Source: Betaproteobacteria bacterium (GTDB lineage Bacteria; Pseudomonadota; Gammaproteobacteria; Burkholderiales; SG8-41). Taken from it: a DNA stretch of 33,317 bases. Made by a program: the position numbers and the translations under genes. Of this stretch, positions 24,706 to 32,179 are shown in pieces; position 1 is the stretch's first letter, and every line of letters starts with the position of its first letter. Under the pieces are notes generated by a model. The model searched no databases. It had not been told where the DNA came from and worked only from the letters and a program-made list of their open reading frames with translations. The stretch is taken from NCBI GenBank assembly GCA_003153455.1, contig PLYS01000423.1, positions 1-33,317 on the forward strand, read 5' to 3'.

Positions 24706-25878
24706 CTATTTGGTGACGCCGTATCGACGCAGTTTGTCCTCGTCCACTTCGATACCGAGACCGGGACCGCCGGGAACGATCAGACATCCATCTACGTATT
24801 CGAAGGGCGTCTTGATGATGTCGTCCATATATTTGCGGCCGGCAATCCGGGTTCGCTCGATCTCCGCGGTAGAGGTAACCGGGATGGTGCCCGCGAGCGT
24901 AATCTCAGGGGCCGCTGCAGCGAGGTGCAGATTGGCCGCGTTGCCAATTCCCATTTCGGCCGATCCGTTAATATCACATTGCATGCCGAACGCACCCGCC
25001 ACGGTAAGCAGTCTCTTAGCTTTCCAGAGCCCGCCTGGCTTGGTGTAGTAGACCGATAGGTACTGTGCTGCTCCGGCCGCGGCGATAGCTGTTACGTCGC
25101 GTTCCGTCCACGCGCTCTCATCGGCCATGATAGGCACATCGCAGCGGGAGCTGACTTCAGCCATCGCACGGATTCCATCGACGGGCTGCTCGGCATAGGA
25201 GATTCCAAACTCGGTCATCCGACGGATTGCGGTCACCGCCTCACGCCAGGTTTTATACCCCTGATTGGCGTCGACGCGGATCTTCGGTGCATTCCCAATG
25301 GCGCGCCGGATTTCGCGCACGATGGCCACATCGCGCTCAACCTCGACCCCGATCTTGATCTTGATCGTAGTTATTCCTTCCGCCACCACCTGCACCGATT
25401 CCGCAACGGCCTCATCGATTTCCATGAGACCGATGCTGTGCGCAACCGCAACCTTATCGCGGAAACGCCCGCCCAGCAGTTGATAGACGGGAAGGCCCAT
25501 ACTGCGCGCCACCGCATCGATGATCGCTACCTCGACGGCAGCTTTGGCGTACGGATACCCGCGGATAGTCCGATTCATCGCCACATGCACAGCCTCGAAT
25601 TGGCGAACATCAACATCTATTAAAGCTGCAGCGAGGTATTCGTGAATGACGGTGATCGTGGTCTTAGGGGTTTCACCATATCGCCCCGCATCGTCGCCAC
25701 CCCACGTCTTGATCGGCTGGGCTTCGCCCCAGCCGACGCTCCCGTCAATCAGCTGTGCGCGGGTGACGACGTAACCCGCGCCGATGGGAGAGTCGAGCCC
25801 GACCCAGCGATGAACACGCCGCGCAGGCAGCGCAATTAGAAACGTTTCGAGTTTCTCCAGCCGCAGCGCATCCGCCAT
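24706..25878 (-). CDS. Enolase-superfamily enzyme (mandelate racemase/muconate lactonizing type)
   Basis: This 390-residue enzyme has the full set of muconate-lactonizing-subgroup residues. A KxK pair sits at 173/175 in TTIKIKIG, metal ligands at Asp203 (RVDANQGY), Glu230 (SYAEQPV) and Asp253 (MADESAW), and the opposite-side lysine at 280 (YYTKPGG). Such enzymes abstract an alpha proton of a carboxylate and then racemise, epimerise, dehydrate or cycloisomerise it. The N-terminal capping domain carries the flexible loops that select substrate. It starts 2 nt after the M24-family gene stops and precedes a Bug gene. A racemase acting on an N-substituted amino acid would suit the opine-dehydrogenase-like neighbour, but this is speculative. 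Confidence 0.92.
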   Translation of the reverse strand: MADALRLEKLETFLIALPARRVHRWVGLDSPIGAGYVVTRAQLIDGSVGWGEAQPIKTWGGDDAGRYGETPKTTITVIHEYLAAALIDVDVRQFEAVHVAMNRTIRGYPYAKAAVEVAIIDAVARSMGLPVYQLLGGRFRDKVAVAHSIGLMEIDEAVAESVQVVAEGITTIKIKIGVEVERDVAIVREIRRAIGNAPKIRVDANQGYKTWREAVTAIRRMTEFGISYAEQPVDGIRAMAEVSSRCDVPIMADESAWTERDVTAIAAAGAAQYLSVYYTKPGGLWKAKRLLTVAGAFGMQCDINGSAEMGIGNAANLHLAAAAPEITLAGTIPVTSTAEIERTRIAGRKYMDDIIKTPFEYVDGCLIVPGGPGLGIEVDEDKLRRYGVTK

Positions 25879-25880
25879 GG

Positions 25881-27077
25881 TCAGCCGACCTGTATCAATT
25901 CGTCGTTGCTACAGATGTTCCCCGTAATTGCATCGAAGCCGTCCTTCGTGATCACGTACATATCCTCGACGTGGAAACCCATTTCTCCGGGAATCATATA
26001 CAGTGGCTCCATCGTGAATGTGATATTCGGCACGAAGATGATGTCCTTCGTCTCGGTCAGGTAGGGTTCTTCGTGAATGGTCTGACCTATGCCATGGCCG
26101 AGGAATTTGAGTGTCGGATCGATATTGTTTTCCTGACATATCCTGACGTAGGCCCTATAGACGTCGGCGACCGCTATACCGGGCTTCAGCATCGTTTTGC
26201 AGACCTCTCTCGCCCGGATAAGCACTGCCCAAATACTTCTCTGGCGATCGGAGGGTTTCCCGACAACTGCAGTACGGGTCACGTTCGAGCGATAGTTATC
26301 AAGATCCCCAAGGATTTCGATACGAATAAGATCGCCAGCCTCTATCTTCTTAGACGTGGTGCCGCAGTTCGTAATGGAGCTATTGACACCCGAACCCACC
26401 CGGTACTTGAAGTTCGACGATCCGCCCGCGATCATCTGATCGACGAGCTGACGCGCAACATCAATCTCGGTCATTCCAACGCGGATCTTCTTTAGGACAT
26501 CGTGTATAACCCGCTCGCTCAACGTGCCTACGCGACGCAGCGTACTTACCTCCTCGTCGCTCTTGATCATGCGGACGCGAAAGAAAAGGTCCGCACATCC
26601 TTCGAACGTGGCCAAATGCAAGCGCTTCCTGAGCTGAATGAAATCCTTTGCCGGCATGAAGTCGAGCTCGATCGCAATGCGGCCTTTTTCGACGCCGGCT
26701 TCGATTAGCGCATCGGCCAGCACGTTCGCCGGGTCGTCGACGAACTGGTTGTATGTGCGTATATCCTTGAACCGCGACCGTGCTCTGGCTTGAAGCTCTT
26801 CTACGTTTACCACGATCTGCGTCGCAAAAGTGTCACCCGCCAGGATTACGATGGTCCGGCGAAACCGATTCGTCAGGTGGCTCGGTACGAGGAAACCAGC
26901 GGCGTAGGTAACGTTGTCCTGCGACAGCGCGACTAGTGCGTCATAACCACCCTCTTTCATGGCATTGCGAAGACGCCGAAGCGTCTCGTGTTCTCCTTGA
27001 GCGGAGACTGCCCTGACGGCGGTGGAGTCACGCGCCAAAGACAATACAGACTCGGCCGATCCTATTGCTTTTCCCAT
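25881..27077 (-). CDS. M24-family (creatinase/Xaa-Pro aminopeptidase-like) protein with altered metal ligands
   Basis: The 398-residue product has a creatinase N-terminal domain (DALVALSQDNVTYAAGFLVP) and a pita-bread C-terminal domain. HGIGQTIHEEPYL, FTMEPLY and FHVEDMYVIT supply the family His and two Glu residues. The two usual metal aspartates look replaced: the segment reads LIRIEILGDLDNYRSNVTRT, with Glu for the first Asp and Asn for the second (normally SDxTRT). Metallopeptidase activity is therefore doubtful. A metal-independent creatinase-like C-N hydrolase is a reasonable alternative. It is the first gene of the minus-strand cluster, with AAGGAG 8 nt before the ATG. Confidence 0.88.
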   Translation of the reverse strand: MGKAIGSAESVLSLARDSTAVRAVSAQGEHETLRRLRNAMKEGGYDALVALSQDNVTYAAGFLVPSHLTNRFRRTIVILAGDTFATQIVVNVEELQARARSRFKDIRTYNQFVDDPANVLADALIEAGVEKGRIAIELDFMPAKDFIQLRKRLHLATFEGCADLFFRVRMIKSDEEVSTLRRVGTLSERVIHDVLKKIRVGMTEIDVARQLVDQMIAGGSSNFKYRVGSGVNSSITNCGTTSKKIEAGDLIRIEILGDLDNYRSNVTRTAVVGKPSDRQRSIWAVLIRAREVCKTMLKPGIAVADVYRAYVRICQENNIDPTLKFLGHGIGQTIHEEPYLTETKDIIFVPNITFTMEPLYMIPGEMGFHVEDMYVITKDGFDAITGNICSNDELIQVG

Positions 27078-27325
27078 GACTAGAACTCCTTAGGGTGTTG
27101 ATGCCTTTTGCCGGCCGTCGCTGCTGCGGATCACACGGCGACGTGGGTTCTCAATTTCCCGGAACCAACATTTTAAGATTTCACAAGTGGCTTTTATTCG
27201 CCATTTCACCGCGCATCAAAACTTTCTGCTGAAATGCCCCGCCTTTTCTGCAAGAATGTTTCGTCTTGCGTAGGGATAATCGCAACTCGGGGATAATTTA
27301 GGTCGCGAGAGAGGGAAAATACGTC
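27078..27325. promoter_or_regulatory. Divergent regulatory region at the head of the catabolic cluster
   Basis: This 248-base, AT-rich region lies between the first gene of the minus-strand cluster and the broken F420-reductase gene on the plus strand. It holds two direct copies of GGGATAAT at 27273-27280 and 27290-27297, 17 nt apart, which could be an operator or two halves of one. It probably contains the main promoter for the 27-12 kb gene run. I could not fix -35 and -10 boxes with confidence. Confidence 0.4.
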
Positions 27326-27835
27326 ATGTTGGCGGTCCTAGGTGGAACCGGTAGTTTAGGCTACAGTTAGGCGCGCCGCTGGGCTCTCGGCGGAGAAAAC
27401 ATCATCATCGGTTCACGCAGCGCCGAGAAAGCTGCCGCTGTCGCTGCTGAACTCTTGCGAATCGTCGGCGCTCAAGGCCGGTCAAATCCCGGGATAAGCG
27501 GAACCGATAATGTATCGGCCGCAGAACGTGCCGACATCGTTGCGCTCATTGTTCCATTTAATCATCAAGTTGCAGTTCTCAACGAGACTAGACACGCTCT
27601 ACAAGGAAAGATCCTTATTGATACGACAGTACCGCTGGTCCCTCCGAAGGTGGCACGTGTGCAATTACCGCCAGCCGGATCTGCAGCTCGCATCGCACAG
27701 AATCTGGTAGGGACTGGCGTGAGAGTGGTCTCGGCATTTCAGAACGTTGCTGCGAATTTGCTCCAATCTGATGGTTTGCTCGATTGCGACGTGTTGGTGT
27801 GTGGGGACAGCAAGGATGCGCGCGATCAAGCAGAC
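27326..27835 (+). pseudogene. NADPH-dependent F420 reductase (NpdG-like), broken
   Basis: From ATG at 27326 the frame reads MLAVLGGTGSLGYS, then TAG at 27368-27370, then ARRWALGGENIIIGSR with no other break through IVALIVPFNHQ, GKILIDTTVPLVPP and CDVLVCGDSKDARDQ. This matches the F420:NADP oxidoreductase family, which moves hydride between NADPH and coenzyme F420. The amber codon replaces the usual Leu of GxxLAxRWA. About 75 C-terminal residues are missing, because at 27816-27835 the sequence passes into the tail of a FAD oxidase read in another frame. Both lesions make it non-functional. Confidence 0.8.
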
Positions 27836-27884
27836 GCTGGATCCGGACAACATACTCAATCCGGGCAAGGTGATACGAGGATGA
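27816..27884 (+). pseudogene. FAD-linked oxidase (D-lactate dehydrogenase/GlcD family), C-terminal tail
   Basis: A 22-codon piece reads MRAIKQTLDPDNILNPGKVI plus RG and a stop. The segment MRAIKQ-LDPDNI-NPGK is the near-invariant end of D-lactate-dehydrogenase and GlcD-type oxidases. It lies on the same strand as the truncated FAD oxidase at 9337-10090, which lacks exactly this end. It begins in another frame inside the end of the NpdG-like sequence. Confidence 0.7.
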
Positions 27885-27919
27885 ACGTGTGGCTCCTCGG
27901 TATCCTTACTTCACCGGTT

Positions 27920-29116
27920 TCAAATAACGATACGCCGCCGCAGATCGGCGATCTGCGTGTCGCTGTAACCTAACTCGTGCATGACCTCGTCGGTATGCTC
28001 GCCGAGTTCCGGCGTCGCGCTGCGGATTTCGCTGGGTGTGCGCGAAAGGCTAAACGGCTGGCCAACGAGCTCGATGTCGCCGAGCACGGGATGCTTGACC
28101 GGCACCGCCATGCCGAGGTGCTCGACCTGCGGATCGGCGAACACTTCGTTCATCTTGTAGATCGGGCCGCTGGCAACGCTGGCTTTCTCGAACGCATCGA
28201 GCCACTCGCGGCTGGTCTTGCGACGCGTGAACTCCGCAATGTCCTTGTTGCATTCGGCGCGATTCCTGGAACGCAGCGGAGGGGTCGCATATTCGGGCTT
28301 GGCAAGCAGCTCCTGCGCGCCCAGCGCCTTGCACAGCCGCTCCCACATCGTCTGCGCGCTGGCGGCGATGTTGATGTAGCCATCAGCGGTCGGAAACACG
28401 CCGGTCGGAATCCCGGTCGGGTGATCGTTGCCGGCCTGCGGCGGCACTTCCTTAGCCACGAGCCAGCGCGCGGCCTGAAAGTCGAGCATCGCGATCATCG
28501 CCTGCAACAGCGACACCTGCACCCACTGCCCTTCGCCCGAGACCTCGCGCTCGAGCAGCGCGGTCAGGATCCCCATCGCGCAATAGTTGCCGGCGCTCGA
28601 ATCGGAAACCGCGATGCCGGCGCGCACCGGCCCCTGGCCCGGAATGCCGGTGATCGCCATCAACCCGCCCATACCCTGCGCGATCTGATCGAAACCCGGG
28701 CGCTTGGCATACGGCCCGTCCTGCCCGAACCCGGAAATGCTCGCGTATATCAGCCGTGGGTTGGTTTGCTTCAGCGTTTCGTAATCGATGCCGAGGCGGA
28801 ACTTTACATCCGGCCGGAAATTTTCCACCACGACGTCGGCGCGCTCGGTGAGCTTGCGGAAAATGGCAAGACCGTCGGGATCCTTCAAGTTGAGCGTCAT
28901 GCAGCGCTTGTTGCGATGCAGGTTCTGAAAGTCGGGGCCGTGGCGGTTGCCGCCCCAGCCATCGCTGACCTCCAGCCCCGCCGGAGTTTCGATCTTGATC
29001 ACGTCGGCGCCCCAGTCGGCGAGCTGGCGCACGCAGGTCGGGCCGGAGCGCACGCGCGTCAAGTCAACGAGAGTGAAACGGGACAATGGTCCGCGACGAG
29101 TCGAAGTGTTTGACAT
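27920..29116 (-). CDS. CaiB/BaiF-family CoA-transferase
   Basis: This 398-residue class III CoA-transferase moves CoA between carboxylic acids such as succinyl-CoA and an acceptor acid. Motifs are LVDLTRVRSGPTCVRQLADW and WGADVIKIETP near the N-terminus, DVVVENFRPDVKFRLGIDY, the GFGQDGPYAKRPGFD segment and AGIAVSDSSAGNYCAMGILTALL. In the last, Asp172 aligns with the catalytic aspartate of formyl-CoA transferase. The gene is convergent with the FAD-oxidase tail and divergent from glcD. Base composition resembles the GC-rich right flank, not the island, so it is probably native chromosome. Confidence 0.93.
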   Translation of the reverse strand: MSNTSTRRGPLSRFTLVDLTRVRSGPTCVRQLADWGADVIKIETPAGLEVSDGWGGNRHGPDFQNLHRNKRCMTLNLKDPDGLAIFRKLTERADVVVENFRPDVKFRLGIDYETLKQTNPRLIYASISGFGQDGPYAKRPGFDQIAQGMGGLMAITGIPGQGPVRAGIAVSDSSAGNYCAMGILTALLEREVSGEGQWVQVSLLQAMIAMLDFQAARWLVAKEVPPQAGNDHPTGIPTGVFPTADGYINIAASAQTMWERLCKALGAQELLAKPEYATPPLRSRNRAECNKDIAEFTRRKTSREWLDAFEKASVASGPIYKMNEVFADPQVEHLGMAVPVKHPVLGDIELVGQPFSLSRTPSEIRSATPELGEHTDEVMHELGYSDTQIADLRRRIVI

Positions 29117-29361
29117 GGCTGTTTTAACCTAAAGTGGAATCAGAACTCGCTTCTTCCCCCTCTGAGGGAAAGCAGATTTTTCAATCGGTAGGACGGATTT
29201 TACCTGCTATTCACCACCCGTGAGAATTCAGGCTTGCTCTTCCCGGCGAACGCCTTGCGGCCCGCGCTGAGCTGCACGTCAGCATCGGATTCGAGTGACG
29301 GGTTCCTGCAACGAATCATATCTACTCGCGCAACACCCCGGCTCTGGCGTACACTGTTCGC

Positions 29362-30849
29362 ATGGCTCTGGTCGTCGAACACGCCATCGATCGAAAACGG
29401 CAGCACGAAGTGGTGCGTGCGCTGGCGGCGTTTCTGCCGGAGCACGCGCTGCTTTATGAGCGCGAAGACGCCCAGCCGTACGAGTGCGACGGCCTGTCCG
29501 CCTACCGTCAGATGCCGATGGTGGTCACGCTGCCGCAGACCGAAGAGCAAATTCAACGCATCCTTAAGACCTGCCACGCGCTGCGCGTGCCGGTAGTCGC
29601 GCGTGGCGCCGGCACCGGGCTGTCGGGCGGTGCGCTGCCGCTCGGCGACGGCGTGCTGCTGTCGCTCGCGCGCTTCATGCGCATCCTCGAAATCGACCCG
29701 GTCTCGCGCACGGCGGAGCTGCAGACCGGAGTGCGCAACCTCGCGATTTCCGAAGCTGCCGCGCCGTACGGGCTTTACTACGCGCCCGATCCGTCGAGCC
29801 AGATCGCATGCACCATCGGCGGCAATGTCGCCGAGAACTCGGGCGGCGTGCATTGCCTCAAGTACGGGCTCACGGTGCACAATATCGTCAAGCTGCGCGC
29901 GTTCACGATCGAGGGCGAACTGCTCGAAATCGGCGGCGACGGGCTCGACACCGCGGGCTATGACCTGCTCGCACTGATGACCGGCTCCGAAGGCATGCTG
30001 GCGGTAATCACCGGCATCACGGTCAAGCTGCTGCCGAAGCCGGAGTGCGCGCAAGTGGTACTGGCCGCATTCGACGATATCGAAAAAGCCGCTGCCGCGG
30101 TCGCCAACGTGATCGCCGCAGGCATCGTCCCGGCCGGCCTCGAAATGATGGACCAGCCCGCCACCCGCGCAGTCGAAGAGTTCGTCCACGCCGGCTACCC
30201 GACCGACGTCGCCGGCATTCTGCTGTGCGAATCCGACGGCACCCGCGAGGAAGTCGCCGACGAGATCCGCCGCATCCAGGACGTGATGGAAGCGAGCGGC
30301 GCCATCCTGATCCGCGCCTCGCGCGATGAGGCCGAACGGCTCAGATTCTGGGCCGGACGCAAGGCTGCGTTTCCCGCGGTCGGACGCATCTCGCCCGACT
30401 ATTACTGCATGGACGGCACGATTCCGCGCAAGCGCGTCGGCGAGGTGCTGCGCGGCATCGCCGAAATGGAAAAGAAATACGGGCTGCGCTGCGCCAATGT
30501 GTTTCACGCCGGCGACGGCAATCTGCACCCGCTGATCCTCTACGACTCCAACGCGCCCGGCGAACTCGAACGCACGGAAGCGTTCGGCGGCGAGATCCTC
30601 GAGCTTTCGATCAAAGTTGGCGGCACCATTACCGGCGAGCACGGCGTGGGCATCGAGAAGATCAACTACATGTGCCTGCAGTTCCGGCCGGCGGAACTCG
30701 CAGCCTTCCACGGCGTGAAAACCGCATTCGACGGGCACACGCTGCTCAATCCCGGCAAAGCAGTGCCCACGCTCGCACGCTGCGCCGAGTTCGGCCGCAT
30801 GCACGTGCATGCCGGCCAGGAAAAGTTTCCAGACCTGCCGCGGTTTTAG
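29362..30849 (+). CDS. glcD: Glycolate oxidase, FAD-linked subunit GlcD
   Basis: The 495-residue FAD subunit oxidises glycolate to glyoxylate. The PCMH domain shows PVVARGAGTGLSGGALPLGD near residues 78-97 and CTIGGNVAENSGG near 150. The C-terminal domain has FHAGDGNLHPLILYD around 385-398 and TGEHGVGIEKINYM with the terminal LLNPGKAVPT. Length matches E. coli GlcD. There is no good ribosome-binding site before ATG 29362. A TACACT hexamer lies only 6 nt upstream, so the transcript could be nearly leaderless. The glcE, hypothetical and glcF genes follow in the same direction. Confidence 0.95.
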   Translation: MALVVEHAIDRKRQHEVVRALAAFLPEHALLYEREDAQPYECDGLSAYRQMPMVVTLPQTEEQIQRILKTCHALRVPVVARGAGTGLSGGALPLGDGVLLSLARFMRILEIDPVSRTAELQTGVRNLAISEAAAPYGLYYAPDPSSQIACTIGGNVAENSGGVHCLKYGLTVHNIVKLRAFTIEGELLEIGGDGLDTAGYDLLALMTGSEGMLAVITGITVKLLPKPECAQVVLAAFDDIEKAAAAVANVIAAGIVPAGLEMMDQPATRAVEEFVHAGYPTDVAGILLCESDGTREEVADEIRRIQDVMEASGAILIRASRDEAERLRFWAGRKAAFPAVGRISPDYYCMDGTIPRKRVGEVLRGIAEMEKKYGLRCANVFHAGDGNLHPLILYDSNAPGELERTEAFGGEILELSIKVGGTITGEHGVGIEKINYMCLQFRPAELAAFHGVKTAFDGHTLLNPGKAVPTLARCAEFGRMHVHAGQEKFPDLPRF

Positions 30850-30854
30850 TTAAG

Positions 30855-30938
30855 AGTTGAGAGTTCAGAGTTAACATCTCAGCATTATTGCGACGACTCG
30901 CGCCCGGCTTTTTACTCTCAACGCTGAACACTCAGCCT
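30855..30938. repeat. Imperfect inverted repeat between glcD and glcE
   Basis: The 99-bp gap between glcD and glcE contains TTGAGAGT at 30857-30864 and its exact complement ACTCTCAA at 30914-30921. Related words (TTCAGAGTT, CTGAACACTCAG) extend the similarity imperfectly. It can form a long-range hairpin and looks like a short intergenic repeat. It might weaken readthrough into glcE, but there is no U-tract typical of an intrinsic terminator. Confidence 0.4.
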
Positions 30939-30948
30939 GCTTAAATCC

Positions 30949-32175
30949 ATGCAAGAAATCATTAACCAATTAACAGACACGATACGTGCTGCGGCTGCCA
31001 ACAAGCTGCCGTTGTGCATCCGCGGCGGCGGCAGCAAGGATTTCTACGGCGGGCCGCTGCGCGGTGCGGCCTTCACTGTCAACGCTTATTGCGGTATCGT
31101 CGACTACGAGCCGACCGAGCTCGTGATCACCGCGCGCGCCGGCACGCCACTCGCCGAGATCGAAGCCGCGTTGCGCGGAAAAGGCCAGATGCTCGCGTTC
31201 GAGCCGCCGCATTTCGGCCTGCTGCCCTCACGCCTGCCCTCTCCCCTCTCCCCTCTCCCGCACGCGAGAGAGGGGAACGTCGTGCCGGCTTCGCCTGAAA
31301 ATTCCTCACAGTCGCCCTCACCCCTAGCCCCTCTCCCGCGCGCGGGAGAGGGGAACGTCGAGTCCGCTTCGCCGACGGATAGGATAGCCACACTGGGCGG
31401 CTGCGTTGCAGCCGGATTATCCGGCCCGCGCCGCGCTTACGCCGGCGCCGTACGCGATTTCGTGCTCGGCGTGCGCATGCTCGACGGCACAGGTAACGAT
31501 CTGCGTTTCGGCGGCCAGGTCATGAAGAACGTCGCGGGCTTCGACGTCTCTCGGCTGATGGTTGGATCGCTCGGTACGCTCGGTGTGATCCTCGAAATCT
31601 CACTCAAAGTGCTGCCGTTGCCGGCCGCGGAAACCACGCTGCGCTTCGAAAAAACCGCGGCTGAAGCGATCGCTCTCGTGAATGAATGGGCCGGCCAACC
31701 GCTGCCGGTCAGCGCCACCACCTGGGTTGGCGGCGATCTGAGCGCGCGCCTGTCAGGCGCGGCAGCGGCAGTCGATGCGGCGGCGAAAAAACTCGGCGGC
31801 AAGCGCATCGACCCGGAGCCGGCGACGCGCTTCTGGCATGGCATCCGCGAGCACACCGACCCATTCTTCAAGACCGGCCAATCGCTGTGGCGGATGTCGC
31901 TCAAATCCACGACCCCGCCGATCAACCTGCCGGGCGCGCAACTGATTGAATGGGGTGGTGCCTTGCGCTGGCTGGTGACCGATGCCGACGCCCAGACGGT
32001 GCGCGCTGCTGCGGCGCTCGGCGGCGGCCACGCGACATTGTTCCGCTGCAGCAACAAGTCCCCCGACGTGTTTCAGCCGCTGCCGCCGGCGTTGATGACG
32101 ATACATCGCAATCTCAAGCGAACCTTTGATCCCGCCGGGATTCTCAATCCCGGCCGCATGTACGATTGGATGTGA
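30949..32175 (+). CDS. glcE: Glycolate oxidase, FAD-binding subunit GlcE, with in-frame repeat insertion
   Basis: GlcE is the second FAD-domain subunit of the membrane-associated GlcDEF complex. Motifs are LCIRGGGSKDFYGGPLRGAA, ITARAGTPLAEIEAALRG, MLAFEPPHFG, TLGGCVAAGLSGPRRAYAG, FGGQVMKNVAGFDVSRLMVG and the end PAGILNPGRMY. The protein has 408 residues, compared with about 350 for E. coli GlcE. The difference is a block of about 57 residues rich in Pro and Ser between EPPHFG and TLGGC, encoded by two palindromic repeats (31221-31375). The reading frame survives. The block replaces a short loop before a FAD-binding segment, so function may be retained but should be tested. Confidence 0.93.
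   Translation: MQEIINQLTDTIRAAAANKLPLCIRGGGSKDFYGGPLRGAAFTVNAYCGIVDYEPTELVITARAGTPLAEIEAALRGKGQMLAFEPPHFGLLPSRLPSPLSPLPHAREGNVVPASPENSSQSPSPLAPLPRAGEGNVESASPTDRIATLGGCVAAGLSGPRRAYAGAVRDFVLGVRMLDGTGNDLRFGGQVMKNVAGFDVSRLMVGSLGTLGVILEISLKVLPLPAAETTLRFEKTAAEAIALVNEWAGQPLPVSATTWVGGDLSARLSGAAAAVDAAAKKLGGKRIDPEPATRFWHGIREHTDPFFKTGQSLWRMSLKSTTPPINLPGAQLIEWGGALRWLVTDADAQTVRAAAALGGGHATLFRCSNKSPDVFQPLPPALMTIHRNLKRTFDPAGILNPGRMYDWM
31221..31296 (+). repeat. Palindromic intergenic-type repeat inside glcE, copy 1
   Basis: The core pairs CCCCTCTC (31250-31257) with GAGAGGGG (31268-31275). It is preceded by three CCCTCTC-type units and CCCTCAC, and followed by AACGTCG and GGCTTCGCC. The same order of elements recurs in copy 2. 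Repeats of this style are common between genes in proteobacteria; being inside a gene is unusual. Confidence 0.8.
31312..31375 (+). repeat. Palindromic intergenic-type repeat inside glcE, copy 2
   Basis: It contains a perfect 26-bp palindrome at 31328-31353, with arms CCCCTCTCCCGCG and CGCGGGAGAGGGG. CGCCCTCACCCCTAGC precedes it, and AACGTCG then GCTTCGCC follow, as in copy 1. The two copies are direct repeats about 80 bp apart. Confidence 0.85.
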
Positions 32176-32179
32176 GGCC

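Noticed and set aside
27368-27370. TAG in the F420-reductase-like gene as a pyrrolysine codon
   Set aside because: The family has Leu there, the gene is also truncated at its 3' end, and no pyl genes or other in-frame TAG genes are seen. A nonsense mutation is simpler.
27977-29113. 378-codon frame antisense to the CaiB/BaiF gene
   Set aside because: Shadow frame; the minus-strand CoA-transferase has complete family motifs.
29200-30810. 536-codon open frame antisense to glcD
   Set aside because: It is a GC-bias shadow of glcD with His/Arg/Gln-rich, family-less composition. Its tail (LSAGRKAFAGKSKPEFSR) outside glcD faintly recalls an enoyl-CoA-hydratase end but is too short to support.
31221-31375. 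CTCTCCC-rich repeats as a CRISPR array
   Set aside because: Only two palindromic copies, tandem CCCTCTC slippage units, no regular spacers and no cas genes.
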